Source of the DNA: Legionellales bacterium | Lineage (GTDB): Bacteria; Pseudomonadota; Gammaproteobacteria; Eutrophobiales; Eutrophobiaceae | DNA length: 37,661 nucleotides | Direction of reading: 5' to 3' | Assembly: GCA_002692205.1 (NCBI GenBank) | Contig: NZJM01000013.1 | Location: 1 to 37,661 of the forward strand | Shown here: positions 24,829-34,788 of the stretch, one piece after another | Position numbering within the stretch: position 1 is the first letter of the stretch | How the letters are laid out: each line of letters starts with the position of its first letter | Made by a program: the position numbers and the translations under genes | The notes under the pieces: model-generated | Told to the model about the DNA's origin: nothing | Database searches by the model: none | The model's input: the letters and a program-made list of their open reading frames with translations, nothing else

Positions 24829-24834
24829 ATATTC

Positions 24835-25608
24835 TTAATTCTTAATTCTTGTACCTTTATTTAGTAAATGCAAGGAAATAAAGAAAAGTATTAATATAAA
24901 AAAAGTAAGCATTGTAAAAGCGTGATAAATATTTATATCTGATTCACCCAAAACGCCATAACGAAATGCATTAACCATATACAGTATTGGGTTGAGCGAA
25001 GAAATTTTCTGCCAGAATTCAGGCAGCATATCGATTGAATAGAATACTCCTCCTAAATAAATCAACGGGGCTAAAACAAATGTTGGTATGATTGCTATGT
25101 CATCAAATTTTTCTGCGTAGATTGCATTAATCAACCCACCCAATGAAAATGTAATTGATGTAAGAAGCACAATAGCAATAGTAATACTCAAGTTATGAAG
25201 ATTTAGTTTTGTGAAAAACAAAGCAACTATTGTTACAACAATTCCGACCAGAATCCCTCTCGCAACACCACCCGTAACAAATCCAATTAAGATTACAATA
25301 TTAGGTATTGGAGCTACAAGCATTTCTTCTATATGTTTTTGAAATTTAGCACCAAAGAATGAAGAGACAACATTACCATATGAATTGTTTATTATAGCCA
25401 TCATAATGATCCCAGGCGCTATATACTCCATATAGTTAAAACCATTCATTGTACCAATCCGTGGACCAATTAAACTGCCGAAGATAATAAAATAGAGCGA
25501 CATACCAATCGTCGGTGGCAATATTGTTTGCATCCATATTCTCGTAAATCGTGTTATTTCTTTTATTACAATAGTATTTAATGCTATTAATGTAGATTTT
25601 TTATGCAT
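24835..25608 (-). CDS. yadH: ABC-2 type transporter permease (YadH-like)
   Basis: RIWMQTILPPTIGMSLYFIIFGSLIGPRIGTMNGFNYMEYIAPGIIMM; closely resembles remembered E. coli YadH; adjacent ATPase. Confidence 0.92.
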   Translation of the reverse strand: MHKKSTLIALNTIVIKEITRFTRIWMQTILPPTIGMSLYFIIFGSLIGPRIGTMNGFNYMEYIAPGIIMMAIINNSYGNVVSSFFGAKFQKHIEEMLVAPIPNIVILIGFVTGGVARGILVGIVVTIVALFFTKLNLHNLSITIAIVLLTSITFSLGGLINAIYAEKFDDIAIIPTFVLAPLIYLGGVFYSIDMLPEFWQKISSLNPILYMVNAFRYGVLGESDINIYHAFTMLTFFILILFFISLHLLNKGTRIKN

Positions 25609-25614
25609 AGTATA

Positions 25615-26535
25615 TTATTTTCTTTGTTTATCATTAAGTAAGTTAATAAATAACTCTTCTAAACGATTTCTTTTATTTCTCATACTTTTTATATTAATAT
25701 TTACCTTGGCAAATAAATTAAAGAGCTCATTAAGGTTTCTCGTTCGATCTATTTCGATTTCAATCGTCGTATCATCAATTAAATTAATATTGAAACCCTC
25801 TAAGAGAGGGGATTTTTTCATTGGTTCAGCTAAATCAAATATAAAGGTTTCTTTATTTAGTCTCGATAGCAGTTCTTTCATCGAGCTATTTTCTACAATT
25901 TTGCCCTGGTCAATAATTGCTATATTTTTACAGAGTGATTCAGCTTCTTCTAAATAATGTGTCGTTAGGACAATTGTTACACCTTGTTGATTTATATCGA
26001 TTAAGAAATCCCACATTGAACGTCTTAGCTCGACATCAACTCCAGCTGTTGGTTCATCTAAGATAAGCATTTTAGGCTCATGTACCAAAGATCTTGCTAT
26101 CATAAGACGTCTTTTCATTCCTCCAGATAAATTACGAGAGCGTTCATTTCTTTTATCCCATAGATCAAGTTTCCGCAGATATTTTTCTGCTCGTTCCAGC
26201 GCCAAACTTCGATGAATTCCATAAAAACCACCCTGATTTACAACAATTTCGAGACATGTTTCAAATTGGGAGAAGTTGATTTCTTGTGGCACAATTCCTA
26301 TACATGATTTTGCATTATCAATTTCTTTATCAATATCATACCCAAATATCTTAATTAATCCTGATGTTTTCTTTGTGAGATCACAGATGATGCTAATTGT
26401 TGTAGATTTGCCTGCACCATTTGGACCAAGTAAGGCAAAGAAATCACCTTGTTTAACATTTAGATTTATATTGTCTAAAGCTTTAACATTATTCTGGTAT
26501 ATTTTTGATAAATTATTTATTTCAAGCGCTTTCAT
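25615..26535 (-). CDS. yadG: ABC transporter ATP-binding protein (YadG-like)
   Basis: Walker A LLGPNGAGKSTT, signature NLSGGMKRRLMIARSL, Walker B MLILDEPTAGVD, H-loop TTHYLEEAE. Confidence 0.94.
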   Translation of the reverse strand: MKALEINNLSKIYQNNVKALDNINLNVKQGDFFALLGPNGAGKSTTISIICDLTKKTSGLIKIFGYDIDKEIDNAKSCIGIVPQEINFSQFETCLEIVVNQGGFYGIHRSLALERAEKYLRKLDLWDKRNERSRNLSGGMKRRLMIARSLVHEPKMLILDEPTAGVDVELRRSMWDFLIDINQQGVTIVLTTHYLEEAESLCKNIAIIDQGKIVENSSMKELLSRLNKETFIFDLAEPMKKSPLLEGFNINLIDDTTIEIEIDRTRNLNELFNLFAKVNINIKSMRNKRNRLEELFINLLNDKQRK

Positions 26536-26616
26536 TTGGATATGGCATTGGTATTTAGGTAGAATTATTTATTTTTCCAATCATAAATAGTGATATTTGT
26601 TAATAATATTTTACTT

Positions 26617-26638
26617 TATAATCTAATTTTAGATTATA
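26617..26638. promoter_or_regulatory. Perfect palindrome in the yadG-ybeD divergent intergenic region; candidate operator/promoter
   Basis: TATAATCTAA-TT-TTAGATTATA: 10-bp arms with a 2-bp centre; TATAAT is present on both strands. Confidence 0.45.
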
Positions 26639-26740
26639 GCATAGATAGATACGATACTTTGTGGACAATATCATTATATACTCAAAATAATATTGAGGAT
26701 TAATATATTAATATTTTTTCTAAAAGGTCGATACAAAAAT

Positions 26741-27013
26741 ATGAGTAAAGCTACTGACGATACAATTATGAAATTTCCTTGCCAGTTTCCCATAAAAGTT
26801 ATGGGAAAAATATCTGACGATTTTGATGTAATTGTTGGTGATATTATTAAAAAACATGTACCAGAGTTATCAGAGGATTTAATTAAAAGCAGAACTAGCA
26901 AAGAAGGAAATTACATTGCTGTTACTGTAACCATTGAAGCGAAGAGTAGAGAACAACTCGATAATATTTATCTTGATTTGACTAAGCATAAAAAAGTGTT
27001 AATGGCGTTATGA
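26741..27013 (+). CDS. ybeD: YbeD family protein (DUF493), upstream of lipB
   Basis: MKFPCQFPIKVMG...VTVTIEAKSREQLDNIYLDLTKHKKVLMAL. The ATG at 26741 is preferred; the track ORF begins at 26693. Confidence 0.9.
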   Translation: MSKATDDTIMKFPCQFPIKVMGKISDDFDVIVGDIIKKHVPELSEDLIKSRTSKEGNYIAVTVTIEAKSREQLDNIYLDLTKHKKVLMAL

Positions 27014-27645
27014 TTTTTAGAATAAAAGATTTAGGTAGAAAAAATTATATTGAAACATACCGATTAATGCGTGACTTTACGTTCAGCCGTAATTGTTTTA
27101 CGAATGACGAGATATGGCTTGTCGAGCATTTTCCTGTTTATACATTAGGATATTCACAAAGAAAGAAATCTATAACTAATATTAATAATATTCCATTAAT
27201 TGCAACTGATCGCGGGGGGCAGATTACTTATCATGGACCAGGTCAGTTAGTAATTTATTTATTAATTGATTTAAAAAGACGCCCATATAAAGTTAAAAAA
27301 TTAATATCATTAATTGAAGCATCTGTTATTGATTATTTAAAAATGCAAAGCATAAATGCTGAGAAAAAAATTGGTGCACCTGGAGTTTATATTGAAAATT
27401 CAAAGATTTGTGCATTGGGTCTGCGCGTTAAAAATTGCTGCACATATCATGGATTATCAATCAATGTAGATATGAATTTATCTCCATTTGAGAGTATCAA
27501 TCCCTGCGGGATAAAGGGGATGACAACAACACAGATAATTAATTTTAAAAAGGATATAACTATTAATATGGTAAAAAATGAGTTATTGAAATATTTACTT
27601 AGTTATCTTGATGAAACTGTAGCAATTATTCAAGATGTTGCGTAG
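27010..27645 (+). CDS. lipB: Octanoyl-[acyl carrier protein]:protein N-octanoyltransferase LipB
   Basis: DRGGQITYHGPGQLVIYLLIDLKR, GAPGVYIENSKICALGLRV and catalytic Cys in INPCGIKGM; ATGA overlap with ybeD. Confidence 0.96.
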   Translation: MIFRIKDLGRKNYIETYRLMRDFTFSRNCFTNDEIWLVEHFPVYTLGYSQRKKSITNINNIPLIATDRGGQITYHGPGQLVIYLLIDLKRRPYKVKKLISLIEASVIDYLKMQSINAEKKIGAPGVYIENSKICALGLRVKNCCTYHGLSINVDMNLSPFESINPCGIKGMTTTQIINFKKDITINMVKNELLKYLLSYLDETVAIIQDVA

Positions 27646-27659
27646 AGAAAAAATAAAAA

Positions 27660-28613
27660 ATGTATCAAAATAATATTTACAATAAACCCGAAATAAAACA
27701 GCGAGGTAAATTAAAAACCAGCAAAATTATGAATCAGAAAATTTCATTTGATAAAAAAATAGAAAGAAAACCATTTTGGATTACTACAAAAAAACCAATA
27801 AATGAACATGTACTAAATCTTAAAAAATTAATTAGAAAAAATAAATTACATACTGTTTGCGAAGAAGCATCTTGTCCGAATCTTGGGGAATGTTTTTCGA
27901 ATGGTACAGCGACTTTTATGATATTGGGTGATATTTGTACAAGACGCTGTCCGTTTTGTGATGTAGCTCATGGAAAACCAAAAAAACCAGATATTAATGA
28001 GCCCGATAATTTAGCAAATATAATTAATAAAATGGAATTGAAATATATTGTCATTACTTCAGTAGACCGCGATGATTTAATTGATAGAGGGGCATCTCAC
28101 TTTCTTCGTTGTATTCAAAAGATAAGACAAAAATGTAATGAAACAAAAATTGAAATACTAGTTCCGGATTTTAGATCTAAAGTTGACTCGGCACTTGGTA
28201 TTTTAGAAAAATCACCGCCAGATGTTTTTAATCATAACCTTGAATCTATACCGCGCCTTTATAAACAAATCAGACCGGGCGCGAATTATCATGCTTCTCT
28301 AATGTTAATTAAAAAATTTAAAGAACGAAATAAAAATGTTTTAACGAAATCAGGTCTCATGGTTGGCTTAGGTGAAGAATTAAATGAAGTTATGCAAGTC
28401 TTGGTAGATTTAAAGAGGCATAACTGCGATATGGTAACAATTGGCCAATATTTGCAACCTAGTCGATATCACCTACCTGTCAAACGTTATGTACATCCTG
28501 ATGAATTTAAGGAACTTGCGAATTATGCTGAAAAATTAGGTTTTATTAATGTTGCGAGCGCACCAATGGTACGTTCCTCTTATCATGCTGATATGCAAGT
28601 ATTTTCTATTTGA
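27660..28613 (+). CDS. lipA: Lipoyl synthase (radical SAM)
   Basis: [12 protein letters not shown] auxiliary cluster and [10 protein letters not shown] radical SAM motif. Confidence 0.97.
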   Translation: MYQNNIYNKPEIKQRGKLKTSKIMNQKISFDKKIERKPFWITTKKPINEHVLNLKKLIRKNKLHTVCEEASCPNLGECFSNGTATFMILGDICTRRCPFCDVAHGKPKKPDINEPDNLANIINKMELKYIVITSVDRDDLIDRGASHFLRCIQKIRQKCNETKIEILVPDFRSKVDSALGILEKSPPDVFNHNLESIPRLYKQIRPGANYHASLMLIKKFKERNKNVLTKSGLMVGLGEELNEVMQVLVDLKRHNCDMVTIGQYLQPSRYHLPVKRYVHPDEFKELANYAEKLGFINVASAPMVRSSYHADMQVFSI

Positions 28614-28618
28614 GTAAT

Positions 28619-29443
28619 TTATTTTGTGTTTAGAAAAAGAAGCGGCTCAACAGTTGTATTATTTAGAAAAACACTCCAATGAAGATGCGCACCTGTTACT
28701 CGACCTGTTGATCCAACGGTACCAAGCAAAGTACCTACATCTGCATATTCTCCCTCTTGAATATTAATTTCATTTAAATGGCAATACATTGTAATCAATC
28801 CTTGCCCATGATCTAAGAATACTGTTTTACCGTTAAAGAAGTAATTTCCTGTATTTATTACAATGCCAGCTGCAGGTGCCATAATAGGAGTACCCTCAGG
28901 TGCTGCAATATCGAGTCCGCTATGCGGGTTTCTAGGCTGATTATTAAAAAAACGGCGAAGTCCAAAAGAACTACTGAAGGGCCCTTTTGTAGGTTTTACA
29001 AACTTTAGTGGGACATCATCAATTTCTCTCCAGCTATTTTTAGCCTTCGAGATCAGCGCCCTTTCTTTTGTAATACGCTGCATATCTTTTTTGTTTGGAT
29101 TTACTTTACGTTTATTTTTAATAGTTAGGTATTGCGATTCGTAGTTTTTATTTAACACCTCAAATAAGTAATTAGATTCAGTTCCATTATTTATTACTTT
29201 TAGTCTATGTTCACCAGTTTCTATCTTTAAAGGGATACCTATAATTGCTTTCCAATTATTTCTCTCCCCAATTACCATAACTTTTTTATTATAGAAAAAT
29301 GCTTTTGGTTTATTCTCTGTTTGAATCGGTATTATCACAATCCCACCAGGGACATTAGATTCTATTGGCAATGAATTTACATATGAAGGACTTATTAAAG
29401 TTAATAGAGACGATATTAATATTATTACTAGTTTATTTTTCAT
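28619..29443 (-). CDS. M23 (LytM) family murein metallopeptidase, secreted
   Basis: Signal peptide; GPFSSSFGLRRFFNNQPRNPHSGLDIAAPEGTPI and GAHLHWSV (HxxxD and HxH motifs). Confidence 0.94.
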   Translation of the reverse strand: MKNKLVIILISSLLTLISPSYVNSLPIESNVPGGIVIIPIQTENKPKAFFYNKKVMVIGERNNWKAIIGIPLKIETGEHRLKVINNGTESNYLFEVLNKNYESQYLTIKNKRKVNPNKKDMQRITKERALISKAKNSWREIDDVPLKFVKPTKGPFSSSFGLRRFFNNQPRNPHSGLDIAAPEGTPIMAPAAGIVINTGNYFFNGKTVFLDHGQGLITMYCHLNEINIQEGEYADVGTLLGTVGSTGRVTGAHLHWSVFLNNTTVEPLLFLNTK

Positions 29444-30797
29444 AAATTTTATCTACCGTTGAGTCAATTTCTGATTTAGCTAGTTTTACATGTATTTTTT
29501 TACCAATTTTTAAATTATCAGAATTTTTTATGATTTTGTTAGTATTATAATCTGTCACAATCGCATATCCTCTCTCTAAGGTTGATGATGGACTGATTGA
29601 TTTTAATATATCCTCTATCCTTAATATCTCACTATTTTTCTGTTTTATAAATGAAATAATTGAACCTTTAAATCTAGAGTGTAAATTTTTTATGTAAGCA
29701 AGTTGCTCACTAATTATATGCATAGGATTTAATTTTATTAGGTTACTATCTAGTTTTGTTAGAATTATTTTTTTCGATGATAATTCTTTTTCAATGTTAT
29801 GCTGAAGACGCATTGAGTATTCATCAGTTTGCTGTATTAATTCAAACAATTTTGTATTGGGTTTTGGAATTTTGTTTAAGATAATCTCAATAGAATTTTT
29901 ATAATCTTTTATAATTTGTTTTTGAAAACGAGCAAGTTGATTTTTTCGATTCTTGAGTTTTTGTTGAATCTCATGAATATCAGGACTTACTAGTTCTGCT
30001 GCCGCCGAAGGTGTAGCTGCTCTCAAATCAGCAACAAAATCTGCAATTGTAAAATCTATCTCGTGCCCAATACCGCTAACGGTAGGAGTACCAATACTAA
30101 ATATCGCTCTTGCTACAATTTCCTCATTAAAGGCCCATAAATCCTCTAGAGAACCACCACCACGTGTAATAATAAATACATCACATTCTTTTCTTTTTTC
30201 AGCGGTTTGTATTTTTTCTGCTATTTTTTTAGCAGCATTTTCTCCTTGAACAGGAATAGGATAGATAATTACATCCGCAATTGGATATCTACGCTTTAGA
30301 ACAATCAAAATATCTCGAATAGCAGCACCCGTTGCAGAGGTAATAATCCCTATTGTTTGTGGGTATAGAGGAATATCTTGTTTATGTTTTTCATCAAATA
30401 GGCCCTCGCCGGAGAGTTTTTGTTTCAGCGCATCGAATGCAATTTGTAATGCTCCAGTGCCAGCCGATTCAATTTGTTCAATGATGAGCTGGTATTCCCC
30501 CCGTCCTTCATAGAGGCCTACGTTTGCTCTTGCAAGGACTTTCATTCCATTATTCAGGTCAAATTGTAAATTGGCGTGCTTATTTTTGAAAAAAGCACAT
30601 CTCACTTGGGCATTATCGTCTTTTAGAGTGAAATAAAAATGACCTGAAGCGGGTTTCGCTAGATTTGATATCTCTCCTTCAATCCAGATTACTGGAAAAA
30701 CTTGCTCAAACAGTTGTCTTACCTCGCGATTGAGACGCGAGATTGTGTAGATATCCTCCGTGGCAGGAAACGCACTTTTTGATTTAATTTCAGTCAT
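29433..30797 (-). CDS. xseA: Exodeoxyribonuclease VII large subunit
   Basis: OB fold VIWIEGEISNLAKPASGHFYFTLKDDNAQVRCAFF, TRGGGSLEDLWAFNEE and SGIGHEIDFTIADFVADLRAATPSAAAEL. Confidence 0.97.
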   Translation of the reverse strand: MTEIKSKSAFPATEDIYTISRLNREVRQLFEQVFPVIWIEGEISNLAKPASGHFYFTLKDDNAQVRCAFFKNKHANLQFDLNNGMKVLARANVGLYEGRGEYQLIIEQIESAGTGALQIAFDALKQKLSGEGLFDEKHKQDIPLYPQTIGIITSATGAAIRDILIVLKRRYPIADVIIYPIPVQGENAAKKIAEKIQTAEKRKECDVFIITRGGGSLEDLWAFNEEIVARAIFSIGTPTVSGIGHEIDFTIADFVADLRAATPSAAAELVSPDIHEIQQKLKNRKNQLARFQKQIIKDYKNSIEIILNKIPKPNTKLFELIQQTDEYSMRLQHNIEKELSSKKIILTKLDSNLIKLNPMHIISEQLAYIKNLHSRFKGSIISFIKQKNSEILRIEDILKSISPSSTLERGYAIVTDYNTNKIIKNSDNLKIGKKIHVKLAKSEIDSTVDKIYEK

Positions 30798-30819
30798 TTT
30801 TTTGTTTTAATTAGCAAAA

Positions 30820-30837
30820 TTCGAAAATTAATTCGAA
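30820..30837. promoter_or_regulatory. TTCGAA-N6-TTCGAA dyad upstream of the guaB promoter
   Basis: TTCGAA aattaa TTCGAA: each half is palindromic, and the site lies 7 bp upstream of the predicted -35 in the xseA/guaB divergent region. Confidence 0.4.
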
Positions 30838-30844
30838 GACGGAC

Positions 30845-30872
30845 TTGCCGTTATCAAAGTTCGGACTATAAT
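30845..30872 (+). promoter_or_regulatory. Predicted sigma70 promoter of guaB
   Basis: TTGCCG (30845-30850), 16-bp spacer, TATAAT (30867-30872), followed by a GC-rich discriminator GCACGGC; guaB ATG at 30908. Confidence 0.6.
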
Positions 30873-30907
30873 GCACGGCTATTTTAAATCCAATACAGGG
30901 TCCTGTC

Positions 30908-32368
30908 ATGAATATTACGGAAGAAGCCCTAACTTTTGACGATGTTTTACTAGTCCCTGATTATTCAGAGATACTCCCACGCCAGGCCTCATTAAAAACG
31001 CACCTAACTCGAGAGATTGAAATGAATATCCCCCTTGTTTCTGCGGCAATGGATACTGTTACTGAATCGGAACTTGCGATAGCTTTGGCTCAGGAGGGTG
31101 GTGTTGGTATTATCCATAAAAATATGGATCCAGAACTTCAAGCCAAGAATGTACGTCGCGTCAAAAAATATGAGAGTGGTGTAATTCAAGAACCTGTAAC
31201 CGTTGGTCCATATACAAGTATTCAGGAAGTTATTGACCTAACCAGACAAAAAAATATCTCAGGGGTTCCGGTAGTAGACGGAGATGATCTTGTTGGTATT
31301 GTTACAAGCAGGGATCTTCGTTTCGAAGAAAAACCAGATGACCCCGTTAGAAATATCATGACTAGAAAAGAATCTCTAGTAACTGTTAAAGAGGATGCGT
31401 CAAAAGAAGAAATACGGGCTCTTTTGCACAAACATCGCATAGAAAAAGTTTTAGTTGTAACAAATAAATTTCAGTTAGCAGGCCTGATTACTGTCAAAGA
31501 CATGCAAAAAGCCTCTGAGTATCCAAATGCTTGCTTGGATGAAGCAGAGCGTTTAAGAGTAGGTGCTGCCGTTGGCGTAGGAGATGCGTCAAAGAAAAGA
31601 GTCGAACAGCTTGTTGATTCACGTGTTGATGTCATTGTTGTTGATACTGCGCATGGCCATTCAAAAGGCGTGTTAGATATGGTGAAATGGATAAAAACCA
31701 ATTTTAGAGATACGCAGGTCATTGGCGGTAATATTGCTACGGCCGATGCGGCATTGGCTTTGGTAAAGGTGGGTGCCGATGCTGTTAAGGTTGGTATTGG
31801 CCCCGGCTCTATTTGTACAACGCGAATTGTTAGCGGTGTTGGTATGCCGCAAATTTCTGCCGTAACAAATGTTGCAAAGGCATTAAAGAATAAAGGTGTG
31901 CCTGTTATATCCGATGGTGGAGTTCGTTATTCGGGTGATTTGGCTAAAGGTTTAGCAGCTGGGGCAAACAGCATGATGGTTGGAGGACTATTCGCTGGTA
32001 CAGAGGAAGCACCAGGTGAGGTTGAACTCTATCAAGGACGCTCATACAAAACATACCGAGGAATGGGTTCGTTAGGCGCAATGGCTGAACAATACGGCTC
32101 ATCAGACCGATATTTTCAAGAAAATGATGAGGTTGAAAAACTCATTCCCGAAGGCATCGAAGGTCGCGTTCCCTATAAAGGTGCATTAGAAGCAGTCATC
32201 CATCAACTCTGCGGCGGTATCAGAGCAGCATTAGGTTATACCGGTTGTTTGGACTTAGAGGAAATGCGGGAGAAGGCAAAATTTGTGCGATTAACAAGCG
32301 CTGGATTTAAAGAAAGTCATGTTCACGATGTTGCAATTACTAAGGAACCACCAAATTATCGAATGTAG
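30908..32368 (+). CDS. guaB: Inosine-5'-monophosphate dehydrogenase
   Basis: [23 protein letters not shown] domains and the [20 protein letters not shown] catalytic loop. Confidence 0.98.
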   Translation: MNITEEALTFDDVLLVPDYSEILPRQASLKTHLTREIEMNIPLVSAAMDTVTESELAIALAQEGGVGIIHKNMDPELQAKNVRRVKKYESGVIQEPVTVGPYTSIQEVIDLTRQKNISGVPVVDGDDLVGIVTSRDLRFEEKPDDPVRNIMTRKESLVTVKEDASKEEIRALLHKHRIEKVLVVTNKFQLAGLITVKDMQKASEYPNACLDEAERLRVGAAVGVGDASKKRVEQLVDSRVDVIVVDTAHGHSKGVLDMVKWIKTNFRDTQVIGGNIATADAALALVKVGADAVKVGIGPGSICTTRIVSGVGMPQISAVTNVAKALKNKGVPVISDGGVRYSGDLAKGLAAGANSMMVGGLFAGTEEAPGEVELYQGRSYKTYRGMGSLGAMAEQYGSSDRYFQENDEVEKLIPEGIEGRVPYKGALEAVIHQLCGGIRAALGYTGCLDLEEMREKAKFVRLTSAGFKESHVHDVAITKEPPNYRM

Positions 32369-32424
32369 ATTTTGAAGAGATTTTCTACGTTATGACGAAT
32401 GCAACTAATTTTTTGGAGAAAATT

Positions 32425-32886
32425 ATGAGAGCGATTATATATTTAATGCTTTTTTTCTTTGCATTGCCTCTTTCGTCAGAGGAGAGGAAACATGGCGGCA
32501 AGGCAATTGAAGTCAAGGCTGAAGTAGGAACCAAAGATGGCAAGATGGTGTTCATACCAAACGAATTTACATTTGAACGCGGTAAATATTACAAGCTTGT
32601 TATATCAAACCCAAGTCCAGGTCCGCATTATTTTGCCTCTGATGCTTTTGCGACTCATATCTATACCCGTAAGATTGAAGTTGCTGGACCGAATGGCAAA
32701 ACGCTAGCTGAAATTCATGGTGCTATCCATGATATTGAGTTAAGTCCAAATTCAACCATTGAGTGGTTTTTTTATCCGATGACAAAAGGTAAAAATTTAA
32801 AACTATACTGTCACAAAGATAATCATGAAGAAATGGGGATGGTTGGTACAATTAATATTATTGGTTCATTATCATTAGGTAAATAA
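32425..32886 (+). CDS. Secreted cupredoxin-like (type 1 copper) protein
   Basis: Signal peptide MRAIIYLMLFFFALPLSSEE; candidate His ligand in NPSPGPHYFASDAFA; C-x4-H-x4-M in YCHKDNHEEMGM. The track start is 32392; the ATG at 32425 gives a better signal peptide. Confidence 0.82.
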   Translation: MRAIIYLMLFFFALPLSSEERKHGGKAIEVKAEVGTKDGKMVFIPNEFTFERGKYYKLVISNPSPGPHYFASDAFATHIYTRKIEVAGPNGKTLAEIHGAIHDIELSPNSTIEWFFYPMTKGKNLKLYCHKDNHEEMGMVGTINIIGSLSLGK

Positions 32887-32920
32887 TCAGAGAGAATTTT
32901 ATATAAAAAAATTTTATTAA

Positions 32921-34495
32921 ATGACAGATATTCATTCCGAAAGAATACTAATTCTTGATTTTGGTTCTCAATATACTCAATTGATAGCAAGACGTGTTCG
33001 CGAAGCGGGTGTCTATAGTGAAGTTCACTCCCATGAAATAGATGCTCAAAAAATAAAAGATTTTAAACCCAATGCAATTATTCTTTCTGGTGGTCCCGAA
33101 TCTGCTACTTCTCTAAATGGTTTTCGTGCGCCTGAATTAGTTTTCAATATAGGTGTCCCAGTACTTGGTATTTGTTACGGCATGCAGATAATGGCTGAGC
33201 AACTTGGTGGAAAAGTTGCTAGTTCTAACCTAAGAGAATTTGGTTATGCACAGATAAGAGCTCGCGGGCACTCTGAGCTACTAAAAGATATTCAAGATGA
33301 AGTTAATGATGAGGGCCACGGTCTTTTGAATGTATGGATGAGTCACGGTGACCAAGTTGAATCCTTGCCTGATGGTTTTAAATCAATTGCTTCTACAGAC
33401 AATACATCAATCGCTGCAATAGCTGATGAATCTCGTAAATTTTATGGCCTGCAGTTTCATCCCGAAGTTACCCATACATCACAGGGCGTCAAAATATTAG
33501 AGCGCTTTCTCCATCAAATTGTCGGTTGCCAATCATTGTGGACGACCGAGAAGATTGTTGAAGATTCTATTGCACAGGTAAAAAAAGAAGTAGGTAATGA
33601 TAGGGTTCTTTTAGCTTTATCAGGTGGTGTTGATTCATCTGTCGTTGCTGCACTGCTTCACAAGGCAATTGGTAATCAATTAACCTGTGTATTTGTCGAC
33701 AACGGGTTACTAAGATTAAATGAAGCCGACCAGGTAATGGAGACATTTGCCAAACATATGGGTATAAATGTTATTCGTGTTAATGCCGAAACACGTTTTT
33801 TAAAAATCTTAAAAGGTATTGGTGACCCTGAAAAGAAGCGTAAAATCATCGGCGTTGAATTCATCAAGATTTTTGAAGAAGAGGCAAAAAATCTTGAAGA
33901 CATAAATTGGTTAGCACAAGGTACTATTTATCCTGATGTTATTGAGTCGGCTGGAGCTGAAACTGGTAAGGCTCATGTAATAAAATCTCATCACAATGTT
34001 GGCGGGTTGCCAGATAATATGAAGATGAAATTAGTTGAGCCTCTACGTGAACTATTCAAAGACGAGGTCCGTAAAATCGGCATAGAACTTGGTTTATCCA
34101 AATCACTTGTCTATCGACATCCATTTCCTGGACCGGGACTGGGAGTTAGAATTTTGGGCGAGGTAAAAAAAGAATATGCCGATTTATTGCGTCTTGCAGA
34201 TAGCATTTATATTGAAGAACTTAAAGCTCATGACTTATATGATGATGTGAGTCAGGCTTTTTCAGTGTTCTTACCGGTTCGTTCTGTTGGTGTAATGGGT
34301 GATGCTCGAAAATACGATTATGTTATTGCACTTCGTGCTGTTGTAACAGTTGATTTTATGACAGCACATTGGGCGCATTTACCTTATGATTTTTTAGAAA
34401 AAGTTTCTAATCGCATTATTAATGAGGTGGAAGGTATATCAAGAGTAACTTATGATATTTCAAGTAAACCACCAGCTACCATTGAGTGGGAATGA
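32921..34495 (+). CDS. guaA: GMP synthase (glutamine-hydrolysing)
   Basis: [20 protein letters not shown], GATase [12 protein letters not shown]-loop [20 protein letters not shown] and C-terminal KPPATIEWE. Confidence 0.98.
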   Translation: MTDIHSERILILDFGSQYTQLIARRVREAGVYSEVHSHEIDAQKIKDFKPNAIILSGGPESATSLNGFRAPELVFNIGVPVLGICYGMQIMAEQLGGKVASSNLREFGYAQIRARGHSELLKDIQDEVNDEGHGLLNVWMSHGDQVESLPDGFKSIASTDNTSIAAIADESRKFYGLQFHPEVTHTSQGVKILERFLHQIVGCQSLWTTEKIVEDSIAQVKKEVGNDRVLLALSGGVDSSVVAALLHKAIGNQLTCVFVDNGLLRLNEADQVMETFAKHMGINVIRVNAETRFLKILKGIGDPEKKRKIIGVEFIKIFEEEAKNLEDINWLAQGTIYPDVIESAGAETGKAHVIKSHHNVGGLPDNMKMKLVEPLRELFKDEVRKIGIELGLSKSLVYRHPFPGPGLGVRILGEVKKEYADLLRLADSIYIEELKAHDLYDDVSQAFSVFLPVRSVGVMGDARKYDYVIALRAVVTVDFMTAHWAHLPYDFLEKVSNRIINEVEGISRVTYDISSKPPATIEWE

Positions 34496-34513
34496 ATAGC
34501 ATATAATCTAGGA

Positions 34514-34732
34514 CTATCTATTATTTAAGCGATCAAGGATGGCGTAAACTGTTTTGTATATCACGTAGTACATAAACAAAAAATTTACTATGGGTATAAT
34601 GGATAGCAACACCCATATTAACCTGTTAGCCCCTATACGTTTTGCTAAAAAATAGTTGCCGATCCCAAAAAGTATTCCAAAAAGCGAAAACATCAGTAGC
34701 GGCGCTAAACTCATGACCATGGCTTCATTCAT
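34514..34732 (-). CDS. Small hydrophobic protein of unknown function
   Basis: MNEAMVMSLAPLLMFSLFGILFGIGNYFLAKRIGANRLIWVLLSIIPIVNFLFMYYVIYKTVYAILDRLNNR. Two predicted TM segments; ATG at 34732 preceded by a purine-rich SD (gaggaggagag). The track start at 34762 is less likely. Confidence 0.6.
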   Translation of the reverse strand: MNEAMVMSLAPLLMFSLFGILFGIGNYFLAKRIGANRLIWVLLSIIPIVNFLFMYYVIYKTVYAILDRLNNR

Positions 34733-34788
34733 TTTCTCTCCTCCTCTGTTATTATGACGCATTATTTTACAAGATATCTGTATGTCAT

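Noticed and set aside
24832-24851. Short tandem TTCTTAA repeat at the queD/yadH junction
   Set aside because: Only two to three 7-nt units, partly inside the yadH C-terminal codons; too short to be meaningful.
26276-26590. 104-aa plus-strand ORF antisense to the yadG ATPase
   Set aside because: Overlaps the Walker A region coded on the minus strand; translation has no domain signature.
26699-26712. ATTAATATATTAAT 14-bp palindrome upstream of ybeD
   Set aside because: Pure A/T palindrome in an AT-rich spacer; easily produced by chance, so not promoted to a feature.
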